Positions 1-10,495 are shown, numbered from the stretch's first letter. The stretch: 47,978 nt of DNA from Pseudomonas laurentiana (GCF_014648275.1 NZ_BMQU01000026.1:1-47978); one strand, 5' to 3'. Notes: generated from the letters alone by a model not told the origin. Translations and numbers: made by a program.

Positions 1-63
1 CATTCAGCCACCACAGCCAAACGGGTTGCGCTAACGCGCAACGCGCCATGCCTGGCGCACAAC

Positions 64-97
64 GAAAAAGCCCGCTCCTTTGCAGGAAGCGGGCTTC
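64..97 (-). terminator. Terminator of the tRNA-Lys transcript
   Basis: Read on the minus strand, a GC-rich stem (AAGCCCGCT pairing with AGCGGGCTT) is followed by a run of T. It lies about 110 bases downstream of the tRNA-Lys 3' end and is the first intrinsic terminator after queC and the tRNA, so it probably ends both. Confidence 0.8.
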
Positions 98-203
98 TCG
101 TGCCTGAAATATCAAACCCTAAAATGGGTTACATATCTGTGTTATTGATTAGAGTGCTTGCAACTTCATGCCGCTTTCTAAACTTCACACATCAGGCTGT
201 ATG

Positions 204-279
204 TGGTGGGTCGTGTAGGATTCGAACCTACGACCAATTGGTTAAAAGCCAACTGCTCTACCAACTGAGCTAACGACCC
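204..279 (-). tRNA. tRNA-Lys (anticodon TTT)
   Basis: The minus strand folds as a complete 76-base tRNA including an encoded 3' CCA. The acceptor arms are GGGTCGT and ACGACCC, the D loop contains AGCTCAGTTGGTAGAGC, the anticodon loop reads CTTTTAA, and the T arm contains GGTTCGAATCC. It lies 60 bases past the queC stop and has its own likely promoter just upstream. Confidence 0.97.
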
Positions 280-293
280 GTTGGATGAGGCGT

Positions 294-321
294 ATAATAC
301 TGATTTCTAACGAGAAATCAA
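294..321 (-). promoter_or_regulatory. Likely sigma70 promoter of tRNA-Lys
   Basis: On the minus strand a TTGATT -35 element (316-321) is followed by a 16-base spacer and a TATTAT -10 element (294-299). Predicted transcription starts a few bases before the tRNA 5' end. It sits between the queC stop and the tRNA. Confidence 0.6.
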
Positions 322-339
322 CACCTCATGTTAAAAAAA

Positions 340-1014
340 TCAAAAATAATGCGTTGGATCCGCCACACCGGCAGCCTTGAAGCCTTCAGCACGCAAACGG
401 CAGCTGTCACACTTGCCACAAGCCCGCCCCTGCTCATCCGCTTGATAGCAGGAGACGGTAAGGCTGTAGTCGACACCCCGGGCAATGCCCGCCTGGACGA
501 TCTGCGCCTTGCTCATATTCTGTAGCGGTGCCTGAATTCGGAAACCCTGACCTTCTACGCCGGCCTTGGTCGCCAGGTTAGCCATGCGCTCGAATGCCTC
601 GATAAACTCGGGCCGGCAATCCGGGTAGCCGGAGTAATCCACCGCGTTGACGCCAATGAAGATATCCCGCGCCTCCAACACCTCGGCCCAACCCAGCGCA
701 AGCGACAAGAATACGGTATTGCGCGCCGGCACATAGGTCACCGGAATACCTTCACTCGGCGCCTCAGGCACGTCGATAGTGCTGTCGGTCAGCGCCGAGC
801 CACCAATGCCGTTGAGGTTCAGGCCGATCACCTTGTGCTCGACCACTCCCAGGTCACGGGCAACCCGTGCCGCTGCATCCAGCTCGGCGCGATGGCGCTG
901 GCCGTAGTCGAAACTCATGGTGTAGCAGCTGTAACCTTCGGCCTTGGCCATCGCGACCACCGTTGCAGAGTCCAGGCCGCCGGACAATAGAATTACCGCA
1001 CGCTTCTCAGTCAT
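340..1014 (-). CDS. queC: 7-cyano-7-deazaguanine synthase QueC
   Basis: QueC converts 7-carboxy-7-deazaguanine to preQ0 using ATP and ammonia, in the cytoplasmic pathway to queuosine in tRNA. The 224-residue protein has the normal family length. The PP-loop nucleotide-binding motif LLSGGLDS is near residues 9-16. A zinc-binding cysteine cluster (C-x8-C-x2-C-x2-C) is near the C-terminus, around CGKCDSC. The start is supported by an AGGGGA Shine-Dalgarno about nine bases before the ATG. It lies 15 bases after queE, which makes its substrate, so the two form an operon. No preQ1 riboswitch was seen upstream of the pair. Confidence 0.96.
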   Translation of the reverse strand: MTEKRAVILLSGGLDSATVVAMAKAEGYSCYTMSFDYGQRHRAELDAAARVARDLGVVEHKVIGLNLNGIGGSALTDSTIDVPEAPSEGIPVTYVPARNTVFLSLALGWAEVLEARDIFIGVNAVDYSGYPDCRPEFIEAFERMANLATKAGVEGQGFRIQAPLQNMSKAQIVQAGIARGVDYSLTVSCYQADEQGRACGKCDSCRLRAEGFKAAGVADPTHYF

Positions 1015-1029
1015 TGCATTGTTCCCCTA

Positions 1030-1677
1030 TCAGCGTCCCGGCTCGTCATTCCAGAGCAGTTTGTGCAACTGCAACTGAAGGCGCACCGGTAGATTGTCAG
1101 CCACGATCCAGTCGGCCAGATCAGTTGCTCGTACCTGGTGATGGCTTGGCGAAAACAGCACCTCACCCGCCCGCTGATCGAGGCCGTACTGAATCAGCTT
1201 GGAGACCGCCCAGTCGTAATCTTCGCGAGAGCAGATCACAAACTTGACCTGATCATTGGCCGTCAGCAATTCGATGTTCTCGTAGCGGTTGCGCGCCACC
1301 TCCATTGAGCCTGGCGTTTTCAGGTCAAGGACGCGACTCACCCGCGGATCGACAGCCGAAATATCCAACGCACCACTGGTCTCCAGCGAGACCTCATAGC
1401 CAGCGTCACACAGCTGTTGAAGCAACGGAATGGCGTTAGGCTGAGCCAATGGCTCACCGCCGGTAACGCAGACGTAACGCGGGCGAAAGCTGGCAACCTG
1501 CTCCAGAATGGAGTCCAGGGTACGCAAAGTACCGCCGCTGAAAGCATAGGCGCTGTCACAGTACTGACAGCGCAGAGGGCAGCCGGTGAGGCGCACAAAT
1601 ACCGTGGGCAAGCCAGCGGTTCGCGTTTCACCCTGCAACGAGTAAAAAACTTCGGTAATACGTAATGTGTCTTGCAT
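1030..1677 (-). CDS. queE: 7-carboxy-7-deazaguanine synthase QueE
   Basis: QueE is a radical SAM enzyme that contracts 6-carboxy-tetrahydropterin to 7-carboxy-7-deazaguanine, the step before QueC. The motif CPLRCQYC gives the CxxxCxxC site for the 4Fe-4S cluster, close to the N-terminus as in this family. The SAM-binding glycine stretch VTGGEP follows. I chose the ATG at 1677 (MQDTLRITEVFYSLQGE), giving 215 residues; a GTG three codons upstream (1686) is possible, and neither has a strong Shine-Dalgarno. The gene is separated from cpoB by about 150 bases with a terminator, so queEC probably has its own promoter. Confidence 0.95.
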   Translation of the reverse strand: MQDTLRITEVFYSLQGETRTAGLPTVFVRLTGCPLRCQYCDSAYAFSGGTLRTLDSILEQVASFRPRYVCVTGGEPLAQPNAIPLLQQLCDAGYEVSLETSGALDISAVDPRVSRVLDLKTPGSMEVARNRYENIELLTANDQVKFVICSREDYDWAVSKLIQYGLDQRAGEVLFSPSHHQVRATDLADWIVADNLPVRLQLQLHKLLWNDEPGR

Positions 1678-1791
1678 AGTCGCCACGGGCGTAACAGCTA
1701 AACAGGCTGTCCGCCTCCGTCAGGCACCGCAACGAACCCGGCATCGCGTAGTTCGCAGCAGCGTATTCAAATAAAGGGCGCAAATTCTAAC

Positions 1792-1822
1792 GAAAAAACC
1801 CGCGACAAGCGCGGGTTTTCTT
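1792..1822 (-). terminator. Terminator of the tol-pal-cpoB operon
   Basis: The stem AACCCGCG/CGCGGGTT with a five-base loop is followed on the minus strand by TTTTTT. It lies 14 bases after the cpoB stop and separates the Tol-Pal operon from queEC. The opposite strand has a shorter T-run, so it may act weakly in both directions. Confidence 0.85.
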
Positions 1823-1835
1823 TTGAGCCGTTAAC

Positions 1836-2651
1836 TTAGAGCTTCTGCAGGTCACGCTGGGCCAGCTGTGCGGCCGAGGTACCAGGGTATTGGTTAACCA
1901 CTTGCTGCAGAATACCCTTGACGCGATCAGTATGCCCCAGGCGACGCTCTACGTCGGCCAGTTTATACAGTGAGTCCGGCACCTTGTTGTGCTTCGGATA
2001 CAGCTGGCTGACCTTGGCAAAGGCTTGGCCTGCGCCCTGCAGGTCACCCTTGGCCAGGTTGACTTCACCCAACCAGTACTGGGCATTGCCAGCATACTGG
2101 CTATTCGGGTACTTGCGCAGGAAGGCATTGAATGCCTGGCTGGCCTTGTCGAAGTCCTTGGCCTTGATCAGGTCAAAGGCGGCATCGTAGTACAGCTTCT
2201 CTTTCGCCGGATCACCCGGCTCGGAGCTCGCAGCAGGCTGAGTGGCCGGCGCTGCGCTATTGTCGACGGCGGCGCTGGCGCCACCGGCGGCAGAATTCTC
2301 AGGAGTGGCGGCAGGTGCAGCACTGCTTCCAATACGTCGATCCAGGTCCTGATAACGCTCCAGGCCTTCCTGTTTCAAACGCGCAACTTCGTTTTGCAGA
2401 ATCTCGATACTGTTCTGCTGACGCTCTATCTGCTCCTGCATCTGCTGCAGTTGCATGAAGAGCTGACCCTGTGCCGAGGCAGGGGCCGAAACCCCTCCCC
2501 CGGCATAGGCGCCGTTCGTACCATAACCCGCGGGCGGATAACTGCTTGCGCCGTTATAGCCAGCGTTGTCATCAACAACAGGAACCTCACCCCAGGCCAA
2601 CAAAGGCAGGGAGAGAGCCAGGACGGTTACAGCACGACGGCACGTACGCAT
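1836..2651 (-). CDS. cpoB: Cell division coordinator CpoB (YbgF), Tol-Pal associated
   Basis: CpoB is a periplasmic protein that links TolA and outer-membrane constriction to septal peptidoglycan synthesis. The 271-residue protein begins with a Sec signal peptide (MRTCRRAVTVLALSLPLLAWG). A Gln-rich trimerising coiled coil follows at about residues 62-105 (QLQQMQEQIERQQNSIEIL), then an Ala/Pro-rich linker. The C-terminal half is a TPR domain (YYDAAFDLIKAKDFDKASQA, YWLGEVNLAKGD, LYKLADVERRLG). It starts six bases after the pal stop, so it is the last gene of the tol-pal operon, and a terminator follows. Confidence 0.95.
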   Translation of the reverse strand: MRTCRRAVTVLALSLPLLAWGEVPVVDDNAGYNGASSYPPAGYGTNGAYAGGGVSAPASAQGQLFMQLQQMQEQIERQQNSIEILQNEVARLKQEGLERYQDLDRRIGSSAAPAATPENSAAGGASAAVDNSAAPATQPAASSEPGDPAKEKLYYDAAFDLIKAKDFDKASQAFNAFLRKYPNSQYAGNAQYWLGEVNLAKGDLQGAGQAFAKVSQLYPKHNKVPDSLYKLADVERRLGHTDRVKGILQQVVNQYPGTSAAQLAQRDLQKL

Positions 2652-2657
2652 ATCGAA

Positions 2658-3155
2658 TTACTTACGCAGTTCGACGCGACGGTTTTGAGCCCAGGACTGC
2701 TCGTCGTTGCCGGTGGCAACTGGACGCTCTTCGCCGTAGGAAACCAGTTCCAGTTGAGCTGGGGAAACGCCTTGCAGTACCAGGTAGCGCTGAACGGCTT
2801 TCGCACGACGCTCGCCCAGGGCCATGTTGTATTCGCGAGTACCACGCTCGTCGGTGTTGCCTTCCAGAACGACGCGAGCGCCGTTGCCTTTCAGGTCTTT
2901 GGCATGAACGTCCAGAGCGCGCATGGCTTCTGGCTTCAGGTCCGAGCTGTCGTATTCGAAGTAGAAGGTGGTGATTGCGCGCAGAGCAGCTTCTTCGCTC
3001 AGGCTGCCGTCAACAGCACCAGTGTTGGCACCGTAGCCAGCGTTTGGATCGACAGCGCCTTCGCCAGCGTTGTCGCCGCCTTTCGAGGAGCAACCTACAG
3101 CTACGGCCATGGCCAGAGCCAGCGCAGCAAACTTACCAAACTTCAACATTTCCAT
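2658..3155 (-). CDS. pal: Peptidoglycan-associated lipoprotein Pal (OprL)
   Basis: Pal anchors the outer membrane to peptidoglycan and is relocated to the division site by Tol. I chose the ATG at 3155 (MEMLKFGKF), seven bases after AGGAG, giving 165 residues; an upstream in-frame start lacks such support. The signal peptide ends in the lipobox AVGC, so the mature protein starts at Cys. The OmpA-like domain has [12 protein letters not shown] and the peptidoglycan-binding region [20 protein letters not shown], with NRRVEL at the end. It lies 52 bases after tolB in the operon. Confidence 0.97.
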   Translation of the reverse strand: MEMLKFGKFAALALAMAVAVGCSSKGGDNAGEGAVDPNAGYGANTGAVDGSLSEEAALRAITTFYFEYDSSDLKPEAMRALDVHAKDLKGNGARVVLEGNTDERGTREYNMALGERRAKAVQRYLVLQGVSPAQLELVSYGEERPVATGNDEQSWAQNRRVELRK

Positions 3156-3207
3156 CGTGAAACTCCTAATGAACCCCAATGTGTTAAGTACAACGTAAAG
3201 CGCCGCG

Positions 3208-4509
3208 TCAGTTCAGGTAAGGGGACCAGGACGGTTCTCTAACTTCGCCTTGAGCGGTAGGAAGCGGGAGCCTCACGCGGCCATTTAGCGACACGAGCAT
3301 CAAGACTCCCCGGCCCTGCTGGCGGGTGGCGTAGATTAGCATGGTGCCGTTAGGCGCGACAGTAGGAGACTCATCAAGACTGGTCTCTGAGAGGATTTTT
3401 ACGCTACCGCGCTGCAAATCCTGGGCCGCCACCTTGAAATTGGTGAAGCCGTCTTGACGATGAATCATCACCAATGTCTTTTCATCAGCCGACAACTTAG
3501 GGTTGGCGTTGTAGTTACCGATGAATGTCACACGCTCGGCGCCACCGCTGCCGATAGAGGTTTTATAGATCTGTGGCTTGCCGCCACGATCAGAGGTGAA
3601 GTACAGGGTCGAGCCGTCTTTACCGAAGAAAGGTTCGGTATCGATGGCCGGGCTGTTGGTTACACGGGTCAGCTGACGCGAACCCAGGTTCATTACATAG
3701 ATCTCCGGGTTGCCATCACGCGACAACACGAAGGCCAGGCGAGAGCCATCAGGCGACCAGGCGGGCGCACCATTGAGACCTTCGAAGTTGGTGATCTGCT
3801 CACGACGACCCGTGTCGATGTGCTGAACGAAGATGCGCGGACGCTTCTGCTCGAACGACACATAGGCAATGCGCTTGCCATCTGGCGCGAAACGCGGCGA
3901 CAGGATCGGCTCACGGGATTGCAACAGGGTCACCGCACGAGCACCGTCGTAGTCCGAACGCTGCAAGGTGTAGCGCGTGTTGTCGGTCGAGAAGCGCTCG
4001 GCAGTCACGTAGAGCATCCGCGTCGAGAAAGCACCCTTGATGCCGGTGAGTTTCTCGAACGACTGGTCTGCGATGTAGTGCGACATGTCACGCAACTGGT
4101 CGACGCTGCCCGAAACGCTGCCGGTCAGCACTTGCTGCTCGGTGGCGACGTTGAACAGCGCGTACTGCACCTGCAAACGACCACCTGACGGCACGATGCT
4201 ACCGACCATGATGTACTGGGCACCCAGCGCCTTCCAGTCACGGTAGATCACTTCACCGGCCTGAGTCGGCAGGCTGATCATGTTCTGACGCGGAATCGGC
4301 GAGTAGTAGCCGGAGTTGCGCAGGTCATTGCCAATGATGTCAGCCATGTCCTCGGGCAGCACACTGCCGCCCTGCAGACCGAACGGTACGACGGCGATTG
4401 GCGTGGCACGGTCGCTGCCACTGGTGACCATGATGTTCTTTTCCTCTGCAACGGCCATTCCCGCCGCACAGCAGAGAACGACCAGCAGTCCTCTAAGAAG
4501 GTTAATCAC
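3208..4509 (-). CDS. tolB: Tol-Pal system protein TolB
   Basis: TolB is the periplasmic beta-propeller that binds Pal and TolA. The 433-residue protein has a Sec signal peptide (cut near GMAVA). An N-terminal alpha/beta domain follows, then a six-bladed propeller with WD40-like repeats such as [29 protein letters not shown] and PSWSPYLN. The start codon is GTG, and it overlaps the tolA stop by four bases (GTGA), implying translational coupling. Length and domain order are normal for Pseudomonas. Confidence 0.97.
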   Translation of the reverse strand: MINLLRGLLVVLCCAAGMAVAEEKNIMVTSGSDRATPIAVVPFGLQGGSVLPEDMADIIGNDLRNSGYYSPIPRQNMISLPTQAGEVIYRDWKALGAQYIMVGSIVPSGGRLQVQYALFNVATEQQVLTGSVSGSVDQLRDMSHYIADQSFEKLTGIKGAFSTRMLYVTAERFSTDNTRYTLQRSDYDGARAVTLLQSREPILSPRFAPDGKRIAYVSFEQKRPRIFVQHIDTGRREQITNFEGLNGAPAWSPDGSRLAFVLSRDGNPEIYVMNLGSRQLTRVTNSPAIDTEPFFGKDGSTLYFTSDRGGKPQIYKTSIGSGGAERVTFIGNYNANPKLSADEKTLVMIHRQDGFTNFKVAAQDLQRGSVKILSETSLDESPTVAPNGTMLIYATRQQGRGVLMLVSLNGRVRLPLPTAQGEVREPSWSPYLN

Positions 4510-5591
4510 AAGGCTAGATCCTCAGGTGTGAATGTCATCTTGAATGAACGATAGGGATTGAATTCGCTCGGTTTCAAGCCCTGCATTTCGGTTAAGCGAC
4601 CAATGTTCTTGACCGCTGCCACAGCGGAGTTATCGAAAGGCGCATCGCCACTGGAACGAGAAACGCTCACAGAGGTGATGGTACCGTCCGGCAACATGCC
4701 GATCTGCAGGACCACCGTCATGTTCTTGCGAGCAGAAGGCGGACGCGCCCATCCCTCGGCCGCGCGGGCACGGATCAGGTCATCGAAACTACCGGCTACC
4801 TGGTCACCCTGCTCATCGGCCAGCGCCTGCTGCCGCTCGGTGGTATCGGACAACAACTCGGCCAATGCCTGAGCCTTCTTGTCCTCTGCCGCCTTGCGAG
4901 CTGCTTCCACTGCTTTCTTCTTGGCCGCATCAGCTGCGGCTTTCTTTTTGGCCTCTTCAGCTGCCTTTTTCTTCGCCTCTTCGGCGGCAGCGGTTTTCTT
5001 CGCGTCTTCGGCAGCCTTTTTCTTGGCGTCCTCAGCCGCTTTTTTCTTGGCCTCTTCAGCCGCCTGTTTCTTCGCCTCTTCTTCAGCCTTTTTCTTGGCT
5101 TCTTCTTCGGCTTTCTTCTTGGCGACATCGGCCAGCTGTTTCTCTTCGGCTTTTTTCGCCTCGGCGGCCTTCTTGGCCTCATCGGCTTTCTTTGACTCGG
5201 CCGCCTTTGCAGCTTCCTCGGCTTTCTTCGCCTCGGCAGCCTCGCGGGCCGCTTCAGCCTTCTGAGCAGCTTCTTCTTTCTTTTGTTCCGCAGCCTTCAC
5301 CGCTTCCTGCTTTTGCTGCTCGACCTTTTTCTGCTCCATCTGCTCGACTTCGGTCTGGCGCGAAGCAGTCTTCTTCGCTTCCCCGGCAATCTTCTGATTG
5401 GTCTGGGTGGTCGCCTGACTCTTGGACTTCAGTTGGTACAGGGTTGCCTGGACGATAGGCTTGGCCGGCGGCAGCTCCGGGGTCATGGCAAAACTGACGA
5501 ACAGCATGCCGAACACCAGAACGTGCAGCGCGATGGCCCATACACTGGGCCAGAAATAGCTTTCCGAGGCGGATGGCTCTCGCTGTTGCAT
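4506..5591 (-). CDS. tolA: Cell envelope integrity protein TolA
   Basis: TolA spans the periplasm and passes proton-motive energy from TolQR to TolB-Pal. An N-terminal membrane anchor (about residues 15-37, [19 protein letters not shown]) is followed by a very long Ala/Lys/Glu helix, roughly residues 75-245. It is built of near-repeats of [13 protein letters not shown] and gives long shadow reading frames on both strands. The C-terminal globular domain begins around [15 protein letters not shown] and carries the TonB-like fold. The gene overlaps tolR by one base and tolB by four. Repeat number in domain II often varies between strains. Confidence 0.97.
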   Translation of the reverse strand: MQQREPSASESYFWPSVWAIALHVLVFGMLFVSFAMTPELPPAKPIVQATLYQLKSKSQATTQTNQKIAGEAKKTASRQTEVEQMEQKKVEQQKQEAVKAAEQKKEEAAQKAEAAREAAEAKKAEEAAKAAESKKADEAKKAAEAKKAEEKQLADVAKKKAEEEAKKKAEEEAKKQAAEEAKKKAAEDAKKKAAEDAKKTAAAEEAKKKAAEEAKKKAAADAAKKKAVEAARKAAEDKKAQALAELLSDTTERQQALADEQGDQVAGSFDDLIRARAAEGWARPPSARKNMTVVLQIGMLPDGTITSVSVSRSSGDAPFDNSAVAAVKNIGRLTEMQGLKPSEFNPYRSFKMTFTPEDLAL

Positions 5592-6043
5592 CAGGGCGCC
5601 TCGGTAATCAGGCCAACGTTACCGACACCCGCTTTCTGCAACCCGCCCATGGCGCCCATGACCGCGCCGTAGTCGACGGACTTGTCGCCACGGATGAAGA
5701 CCTGGGTCTGTTTACCCTGGTCACGCCCGGCGGCGATGATCTTGGTCACCGCGTCGGTCATTTGCGGCAAGGTCATTGCCTTGTCCATCTGCTTGTCGGT
5801 GTCGACTTCGCTGCCAAGGTTCCAGTAATAGGTCTTGTCAGCCTTGATCGATATGGTCAGGATCTGGACATTGTTGTCCTGCGGCAAGGCTTCACTGGAA
5901 ACCTTGGGCAGATCGACCTTCACGCCCTGGTTGAGCATCGGTGCGGTGACCATGAAGATGACCAACAGTACCAACATCACGTCGATGTAAGGCACCACGT
6001 TCATCTCGGCGACCGGCTTGCGTTTATGACGAACTCGGGCCAT
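5591..6043 (-). CDS. tolR: Tol-Pal system protein TolR
   Basis: TolR is the ExbD-like component of the inner-membrane proton-driven motor. The 150-residue protein has a short cytoplasmic N-terminus and one membrane helix at about residues 18-36. That helix contains the essential Asp in YIDVMLVLLVIFMVTAP, and a periplasmic dimerisation domain follows (IRGDKSVDYGAVMGAMGGLQ). It starts 14 bases after tolQ, and its TGA overlaps the tolA ATG by one base. Confidence 0.97.
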   Translation of the reverse strand: MARVRHKRKPVAEMNVVPYIDVMLVLLVIFMVTAPMLNQGVKVDLPKVSSEALPQDNNVQILTISIKADKTYYWNLGSEVDTDKQMDKAMTLPQMTDAVTKIIAAGRDQGKQTQVFIRGDKSVDYGAVMGAMGGLQKAGVGNVGLITEAP

Positions 6044-6057
6044 TGGCTTTTACCTGA

Positions 6058-6753
6058 TCACTCTTCGCTGGTATGCACTTTACGGTGCAGGATGGCCTGG
6101 AACTCGTCGGCAAATGTGTAGTAACGACCGATCAAGACTTCGCTGCGCGCAGCGAAACGGTTGTAGGCGATAACCGCCGGAATCGCAGCAAACAGGCCGA
6201 TCGCGGTTGCGATCAGCGCTTCGGCGATACCTGGCGCAACGGTTGCCAGCGTAGCTTGCTGAGCAGACGCCAGGCCGCGGAACGAGTTCATGATCCCCCA
6301 GACCGTACCAAACAGACCGACATAAGGACTGGTGGAACCTACGGTTGCAAGGAATGGCAGGCTTTGCTCAAGCTTTTCCTCTTCACGGGAGATGGCGACG
6401 CGCATGGCACGACCAACACCTTCCATGACGGCATCAGGATCGACGCCCGGCTGCTGACGCAGACGCGAGAACTCTTTGAAGCCGGCACGGAAAACCTGCT
6501 CTACGCCGGAGTCCGGATCCGGGTTGCTGCCGGCCTGGCGGTACAGTTTGGACAGGTCGATACCTGACCAGAAGCGCTCCTCGAAGTTTTCCAGCGCACG
6601 GCGACCGGCACGCAGCATGGTGCTGCGTTGAAAAATCATGATCCATGAGGTTACCGATGCGGCCACCAAAGCCAGCATGACCAGCTGTACAACGACGCTG
6701 GCATTGCTGACCAGGCTCCACATGGAGGTATGGTCGACGACGTTAGCTTCCAC
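6058..6753 (-). CDS. tolQ: Tol-Pal system protein TolQ
   Basis: TolQ is the ExbB/MotA-like proton-channel subunit that works with TolR. The 231-residue protein has one membrane helix near residues 17-40 and two more near residues 130-200. The conserved stretches VGLFGTVWGIMNSF and GIAEALIATAIGLFAAIPAV lie there. The start codon is GTG, eight bases after a strong AGGAG, and the ybgC stop is only two bases away. Confidence 0.97.
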   Translation of the reverse strand: MEANVVDHTSMWSLVSNASVVVQLVMLALVAASVTSWIMIFQRSTMLRAGRRALENFEERFWSGIDLSKLYRQAGSNPDPDSGVEQVFRAGFKEFSRLRQQPGVDPDAVMEGVGRAMRVAISREEEKLEQSLPFLATVGSTSPYVGLFGTVWGIMNSFRGLASAQQATLATVAPGIAEALIATAIGLFAAIPAVIAYNRFAARSEVLIGRYYTFADEFQAILHRKVHTSEE

Positions 6754-6755
6754 GC

Positions 6756-7211
6756 TTAATCTCCTGCATTTGAATGTGTACCCGGGCCGCCCGCTTCGAC
6801 AAATGCCGCTCGCAGCTCGGAGGGAATGGCCCTGGGTTTGAACGTATCGGCGCGCACACAGGCCACCAGGAACTGCCCTTCGCAGAGCAGCGTATTATCG
6901 TTTTCGCGCCAGACTTGCTGCACGAAGCGCAGGCTGGCTCGATTCAGCTCGAGCACCTGCGCGGTCACCCGCAGTTCGTCATCCAGACGCGCGGGCGCGT
7001 GGTAACGCGCCTCGCTGGAATGCACGACAAACAACATGTTCTGTGTCGCCAACTCCGACTGGGCAAACCCCAGGTCGCGCAACCGCTCCGTGCGGGCACG
7101 CTCCATGAACTTCAGATAATTGACGTAATACACCACGCCACCCGCATCGGTATCCTCGTAATAGACGCGACAGCGATGTGCGAATGGCTCAACCCCATTT
7201 TGCGCGCGCAT
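6756..7211 (-). CDS. ybgC: Tol-Pal associated acyl-CoA thioesterase YbgC
   Basis: YbgC is a hotdog-fold thioesterase acting on acyl-CoA or acyl-ACP, and it is the usual first gene of the tol-pal operon. The 151-residue protein shows [19 protein letters not shown], in which the Asp of the EDTDAGG segment is the family catalytic residue. This is followed by [11 protein letters not shown]. It lies two bases before tolQ. The gap to ruvB on the other side is 125 bases and probably holds the operon promoter. Confidence 0.95.
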   Translation of the reverse strand: MRAQNGVEPFAHRCRVYYEDTDAGGVVYYVNYLKFMERARTERLRDLGFAQSELATQNMLFVVHSSEARYHAPARLDDELRVTAQVLELNRASLRFVQQVWRENDNTLLCEGQFLVACVRADTFKPRAIPSELRAAFVEAGGPGTHSNAGD

Positions 7212-7336
7212 ACTCTAGTGCTTACTCCTGTACTTGCCAATCCGCGCCGGCAACTGTTTTTCATCGAATATGTCGTATTGCCAGCTCAACCCTTCCATGC
7301 CTGCCAATAGGACCACGAAATCACGAGATAAATCTG

Positions 7337-8392
7337 TCATTCATCAGTCGGCCCGGAAAAACCTTCCTCACGACTCACTTCCCCCGCACGTGCTGGGATG
7401 TTGAGGCCAAAGTGAAGGTACGCATGCCGGGTTACCACCCGCCCACGCGGGGTACGCATGATATAGCCCTGCTGGATCAGGTAAGGCTCGAGGACATCCT
7501 CAATGGTATGCCGTTCTTCACTGATGGCCGCCGCAAGGCTGTCGACACCCACCGGCCCGCCGTCAAACTTTTCGATCATGGTCAGCAGTAGCCGGCGATC
7601 CTGGTGGTCAAACCCGCGCTCGTCGACATCCAGCAGGTTCAACGCCATATCTGCAACAGGTTTGGTGATATGCCCCTTGCCACGTACTTCGGCGTAATCA
7701 CGCACCCGGCGTAACAACCGGTTGGCGATCCGCGGAGTGCCGCGCGCACGGCGAGCGATCTCAAATGCGCCTTCATCCTCGATCGGTAAACCAAGAATGC
7801 CCCCGGAACGACTGACGATGGTCGCCAGATCCTCCGTACTGTAGAACTCCAGACGCTGCACAATACCGAAACGGTCACGTAACGGATTGGTCAACATGCC
7901 TGCGCGGGTGGTGGCACCGACCAGCGTGAACGGCGGCAGGTCCAGCTTGATCGAGCGCGCTGCCGGCCCCTCGCCGATCATGATATCCAACTGGAAGTCC
8001 TCCATCGCTGGATACAGCACCTCCTCTACGATCGGCGACAACCGATGAATTTCATCGATAAACAGCACATCATGCGGCTCAAGATTGGTAAGCAGCGCCG
8101 CCAGATCCCCCGGACGTTCCAGAATCGGCCCGGAGGTGCTCTTGATCGAAACCCCCATTTCCTGGGCAATGATGTTGGCCAGCGTGGTCTTGCCCAGCCC
8201 AGGCGGGCCGAATATCAGGGTATGGTCCAGCGACTCATTTCGTCCGCGAGCGGCTTGAATGAACAGGGCCATCTGCTCGCGCACAACCGGCTGACCGATG
8301 TACTCGGCCAGACGCAATGGACGGATAGCCCGATCCTGAACTTCTTCGCGGTCACGTCCGGTGGCTGCGATCAAACGGTCTGCTTCGATCAC
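7337..8392 (-). CDS. ruvB: Holliday junction branch migration helicase RuvB
   Basis: RuvB is the AAA+ motor that drives branch migration of Holliday junctions with RuvA. The 351-residue protein has Walker [10 protein letters not shown] and Walker B DEIH. The sensor region is [18 protein letters not shown], and the C-terminal winged helix includes [12 protein letters not shown]. The start codon is GTG, directly abutting the ruvA stop, so the two are co-translated. No SOS-type box was noticed just upstream of ruvC or ruvA. Confidence 0.97.
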   Translation of the reverse strand: MIEADRLIAATGRDREEVQDRAIRPLRLAEYIGQPVVREQMALFIQAARGRNESLDHTLIFGPPGLGKTTLANIIAQEMGVSIKSTSGPILERPGDLAALLTNLEPHDVLFIDEIHRLSPIVEEVLYPAMEDFQLDIMIGEGPAARSIKLDLPPFTLVGATTRAGMLTNPLRDRFGIVQRLEFYSTEDLATIVSRSGGILGLPIEDEGAFEIARRARGTPRIANRLLRRVRDYAEVRGKGHITKPVADMALNLLDVDERGFDHQDRRLLLTMIEKFDGGPVGVDSLAAAISEERHTIEDVLEPYLIQQGYIMRTPRGRVVTRHAYLHFGLNIPARAGEVSREEGFSGPTDE

Positions 8393-9001
8393 TTAGATCA
8401 TTCCCTTAAGGCTGCGACGGATCAGTTCTTCGCTACTCAGCCCCTTCGCATCAACGGCAGCCACCGCTCGACTGGCTTCCTGAGGCTTGTAGCCCAAGGA
8501 AATCAGCGCACTGACGGCATCCGACTCAGCACTGGAGACTGGCGCAACAGGCAACGGCCCATTGGGTACCAAGGCGAACAGGCTTGGCGCGGTTTCCCAA
8601 GCCTTGAAACGGTCTTTCAACTCCACCAGCAATCGTTCGGCCGTTTTTTTGCCAACCCCGGGGACTTTTACCAGCGCCGAGGCATCCTGAGCCTGAACAC
8701 AGCGCACCAGGTCATCGACCTCCAACCCCGACATCAGCGCCAGCGCCAGCTTGGGGCCAACGCCGTTGAGCCGGATAAGCTCACGAAACAACTCACGCTC
8801 ACGCTTCTCGTGGAACCCATAAAGCAGGTGAGCGTCCTCCCGCACCACCAGGTGCGTGTGCAATGTCACCGCTTCACCCACCTTGGGCAGGCGATACAAG
8901 GTCGTCATCGGCACCTCCAGCTCGTAGCCAAGGCCGTTGACGTCAACAATCAAGTGCGGCGGCTGCTTTTCAGCCAGCGTCCCGCGCAAACGTCCAATCA
9001 C
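8393..9001 (-). CDS. ruvA: Holliday junction branch migration protein RuvA
   Basis: RuvA is the tetrameric Holliday-junction binding protein that loads RuvB. The 202-residue protein starts with the OB-fold [15 protein letters not shown] from a GTG codon. It has two helix-hairpin-helix motifs ([18 protein letters not shown] and [18 protein letters not shown]) and a C-terminal RuvB-binding helical domain after an acidic linker. It lies 105 bases after ruvC and touches ruvB. Confidence 0.97.
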   Translation of the reverse strand: MIGRLRGTLAEKQPPHLIVDVNGLGYELEVPMTTLYRLPKVGEAVTLHTHLVVREDAHLLYGFHEKRERELFRELIRLNGVGPKLALALMSGLEVDDLVRCVQAQDASALVKVPGVGKKTAERLLVELKDRFKAWETAPSLFALVPNGPLPVAPVSSAESDAVSALISLGYKPQEASRAVAAVDAKGLSSEELIRRSLKGMI

Positions 9002-9106
9002 GTTTCGATCCTTTCCAAGAGTGACAGCAACACGCCGCTCACCTTACCAGCAGATGCAGCAACCCCAGTCACCACACCCGCAAATCAACCTGAACAACCA
9101 AGGCAA

Positions 9107-9631
9107 TCAGAGCCGCAAGCGCCCACCACGACTTCGCGCACTACTCAACCCGTGCGGCACCAGACTGGAACGGGTATGTGCATGGCAAAGGGCAATCGCC
9201 AAGGCATCGGACGCGTCGATCTGTGGTTTCTGAGTCAGCTTGAGCAAGTGCATCACCATCATCTGCACCTGCTCCTTGTTCGCCCCGCCGGTGCCGGCAA
9301 CCGCCTGCTTGACCTGGGTCGCCGTGTACTCGGCAATCTCAAGGCCCTCCTCGGCCGCGGCAACAATGGCCGCCCCGCGCGCCTGACCCAACTTGAGCGC
9401 CGAGTCAGCATTGCGCGCCATGAACACACGCTCAATACCCATCGTCACCGGTCCATGGGCCTGGATAATCTCACGTACACCGCGATAAACAATGTGCAAG
9501 CGCTCATGCAGCTCTCCGCTGCCAGTGCGAATGCAACCCGAGGCGACATACTCGCAACCACGCCCGGTATGCCGCACCACACCATAGCCCGTAATCCGCG
9601 AGCCTGGGTCGATACCAAGAATCAGAGTCAT
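9107..9631 (-). CDS. ruvC: Crossover junction endodeoxyribonuclease RuvC
   Basis: RuvC cleaves Holliday junctions symmetrically. The ATG at 9631 gives [17 protein letters not shown], with the catalytic Asp in GIDPGS. The second acidic residue is the Glu in MGIERVF, and the last pair lies in [15 protein letters not shown]. The 174-residue length is normal; a longer in-frame extension upstream has no family similarity. It lies between yebC and ruvA in the usual order. Confidence 0.96.
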   Translation of the reverse strand: MTLILGIDPGSRITGYGVVRHTGRGCEYVASGCIRTGSGELHERLHIVYRGVREIIQAHGPVTMGIERVFMARNADSALKLGQARGAAIVAAAEEGLEIAEYTATQVKQAVAGTGGANKEQVQMMVMHLLKLTQKPQIDASDALAIALCHAHTRSSLVPHGLSSARSRGGRLRL

Positions 9632-9748
9632 AACGCCCGCATGCACAATGACGCCTTGATGCGCCAGTCGAAAGACAGAAGCCGGACAGCAGCCAGTGCA
9701 AAGCATTGGCTGGCGATCCGGCTTCGAACACAGCTCGTAGCAAAAGAC

Positions 9749-10495
9749 TCAGGCGAGCTGTTCCATGATCTCATCAGGGATTTCAGCGTTGGAGTAGACG
9801 TTCTGCACGTCATCCAGGTCTTCCAGCATATCAATCAGCTTCAGCACCTTCTGCGCGCCATCCAGGTCCAGTTCGGCACTGGTGGTTGGCTGCATCACGA
9901 TTTCCGCATCTGCAGCCTTGAAGCCCGCCGCCTCAAGTGCACTGCGTACCGCATAGAAGCTGCCGAAGGAGGTAAAGACATCGAAGGAACCATCACCGTT
10001 GTCGACCACATCATCGGCGTCTGCCTCCATGGCCGCGTCCATCAGCGCATCTTCATCGACGCCGGCAGCGAAGGATATCTGCCCTTTGCGCTCAAACAGG
10101 TAGGCCACCGAACCGTCAGTACCCAGGTTGCCACCGCACTTGCTGAATGCATGACGCACCGCAGCAGCCGTACGGTTACGGTTGTCGGTCATGGCTTCGA
10201 CCATGATCGCCACGCCGCCCGGGCCATAACCTTCGTAGCTGAGCTCCTCAACGTTGTCCGCCTCAGTGGCACCAGCACCCCGCGCAATGGCGCGATCAAT
10301 GATGTCACGGCTCATGTTAGCACCCAGCGCCTTGTCCAGCGCCAGACGCAGACGCGGATTGGAAGCCGGATCACCACCACCTTGCTTGGCAGCGACCGTC
10401 AGCTCACGAATCCACTTGGTGAAAATCTTGCCTCTCTTGGCATCCTGGCGCTCTTTGCGGTGCTTGATGTTCGCCCACTTGGAATGACCTGCCAT
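9749..10495 (-). CDS. yebC: YebC/PmpR-family DNA-binding or translation regulator
   Basis: This is a YebC/PmpR-family protein. Members have been described as transcriptional regulators (PmpR acts on quorum sensing in P. aeruginosa) and more recently as helpers for ribosomes on polyproline stretches. The 248-residue protein starts at the ATG at 10495 with [20 protein letters not shown], the family hallmark. It keeps [20 protein letters not shown] in the middle domain. It lies between aspS and ruvC, with about 100 bases on each side. Confidence 0.93.
   Translation of the reverse strand: MAGHSKWANIKHRKERQDAKRGKIFTKWIRELTVAAKQGGGDPASNPRLRLALDKALGANMSRDIIDRAIARGAGATEADNVEELSYEGYGPGGVAIMVEAMTDNRNRTAAAVRHAFSKCGGNLGTDGSVAYLFERKGQISFAAGVDEDALMDAAMEADADDVVDNGDGSFDVFTSFGSFYAVRSALEAAGFKAADAEIVMQPTTSAELDLDGAQKVLKLIDMLEDLDDVQNVYSNAEIPDEIMEQLA

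Noticed and set aside
1678-1835. preQ1 riboswitch before queE/queC
   Set aside because: The short region shows only a terminator hairpin and no preQ1 aptamer features that I could recognise.
4800-5460. Plus-strand Ala/Phe/Ser-rich open frames
   Set aside because: They mirror the Ala/Lys/Glu repeats of TolA domain II and have no independent support.
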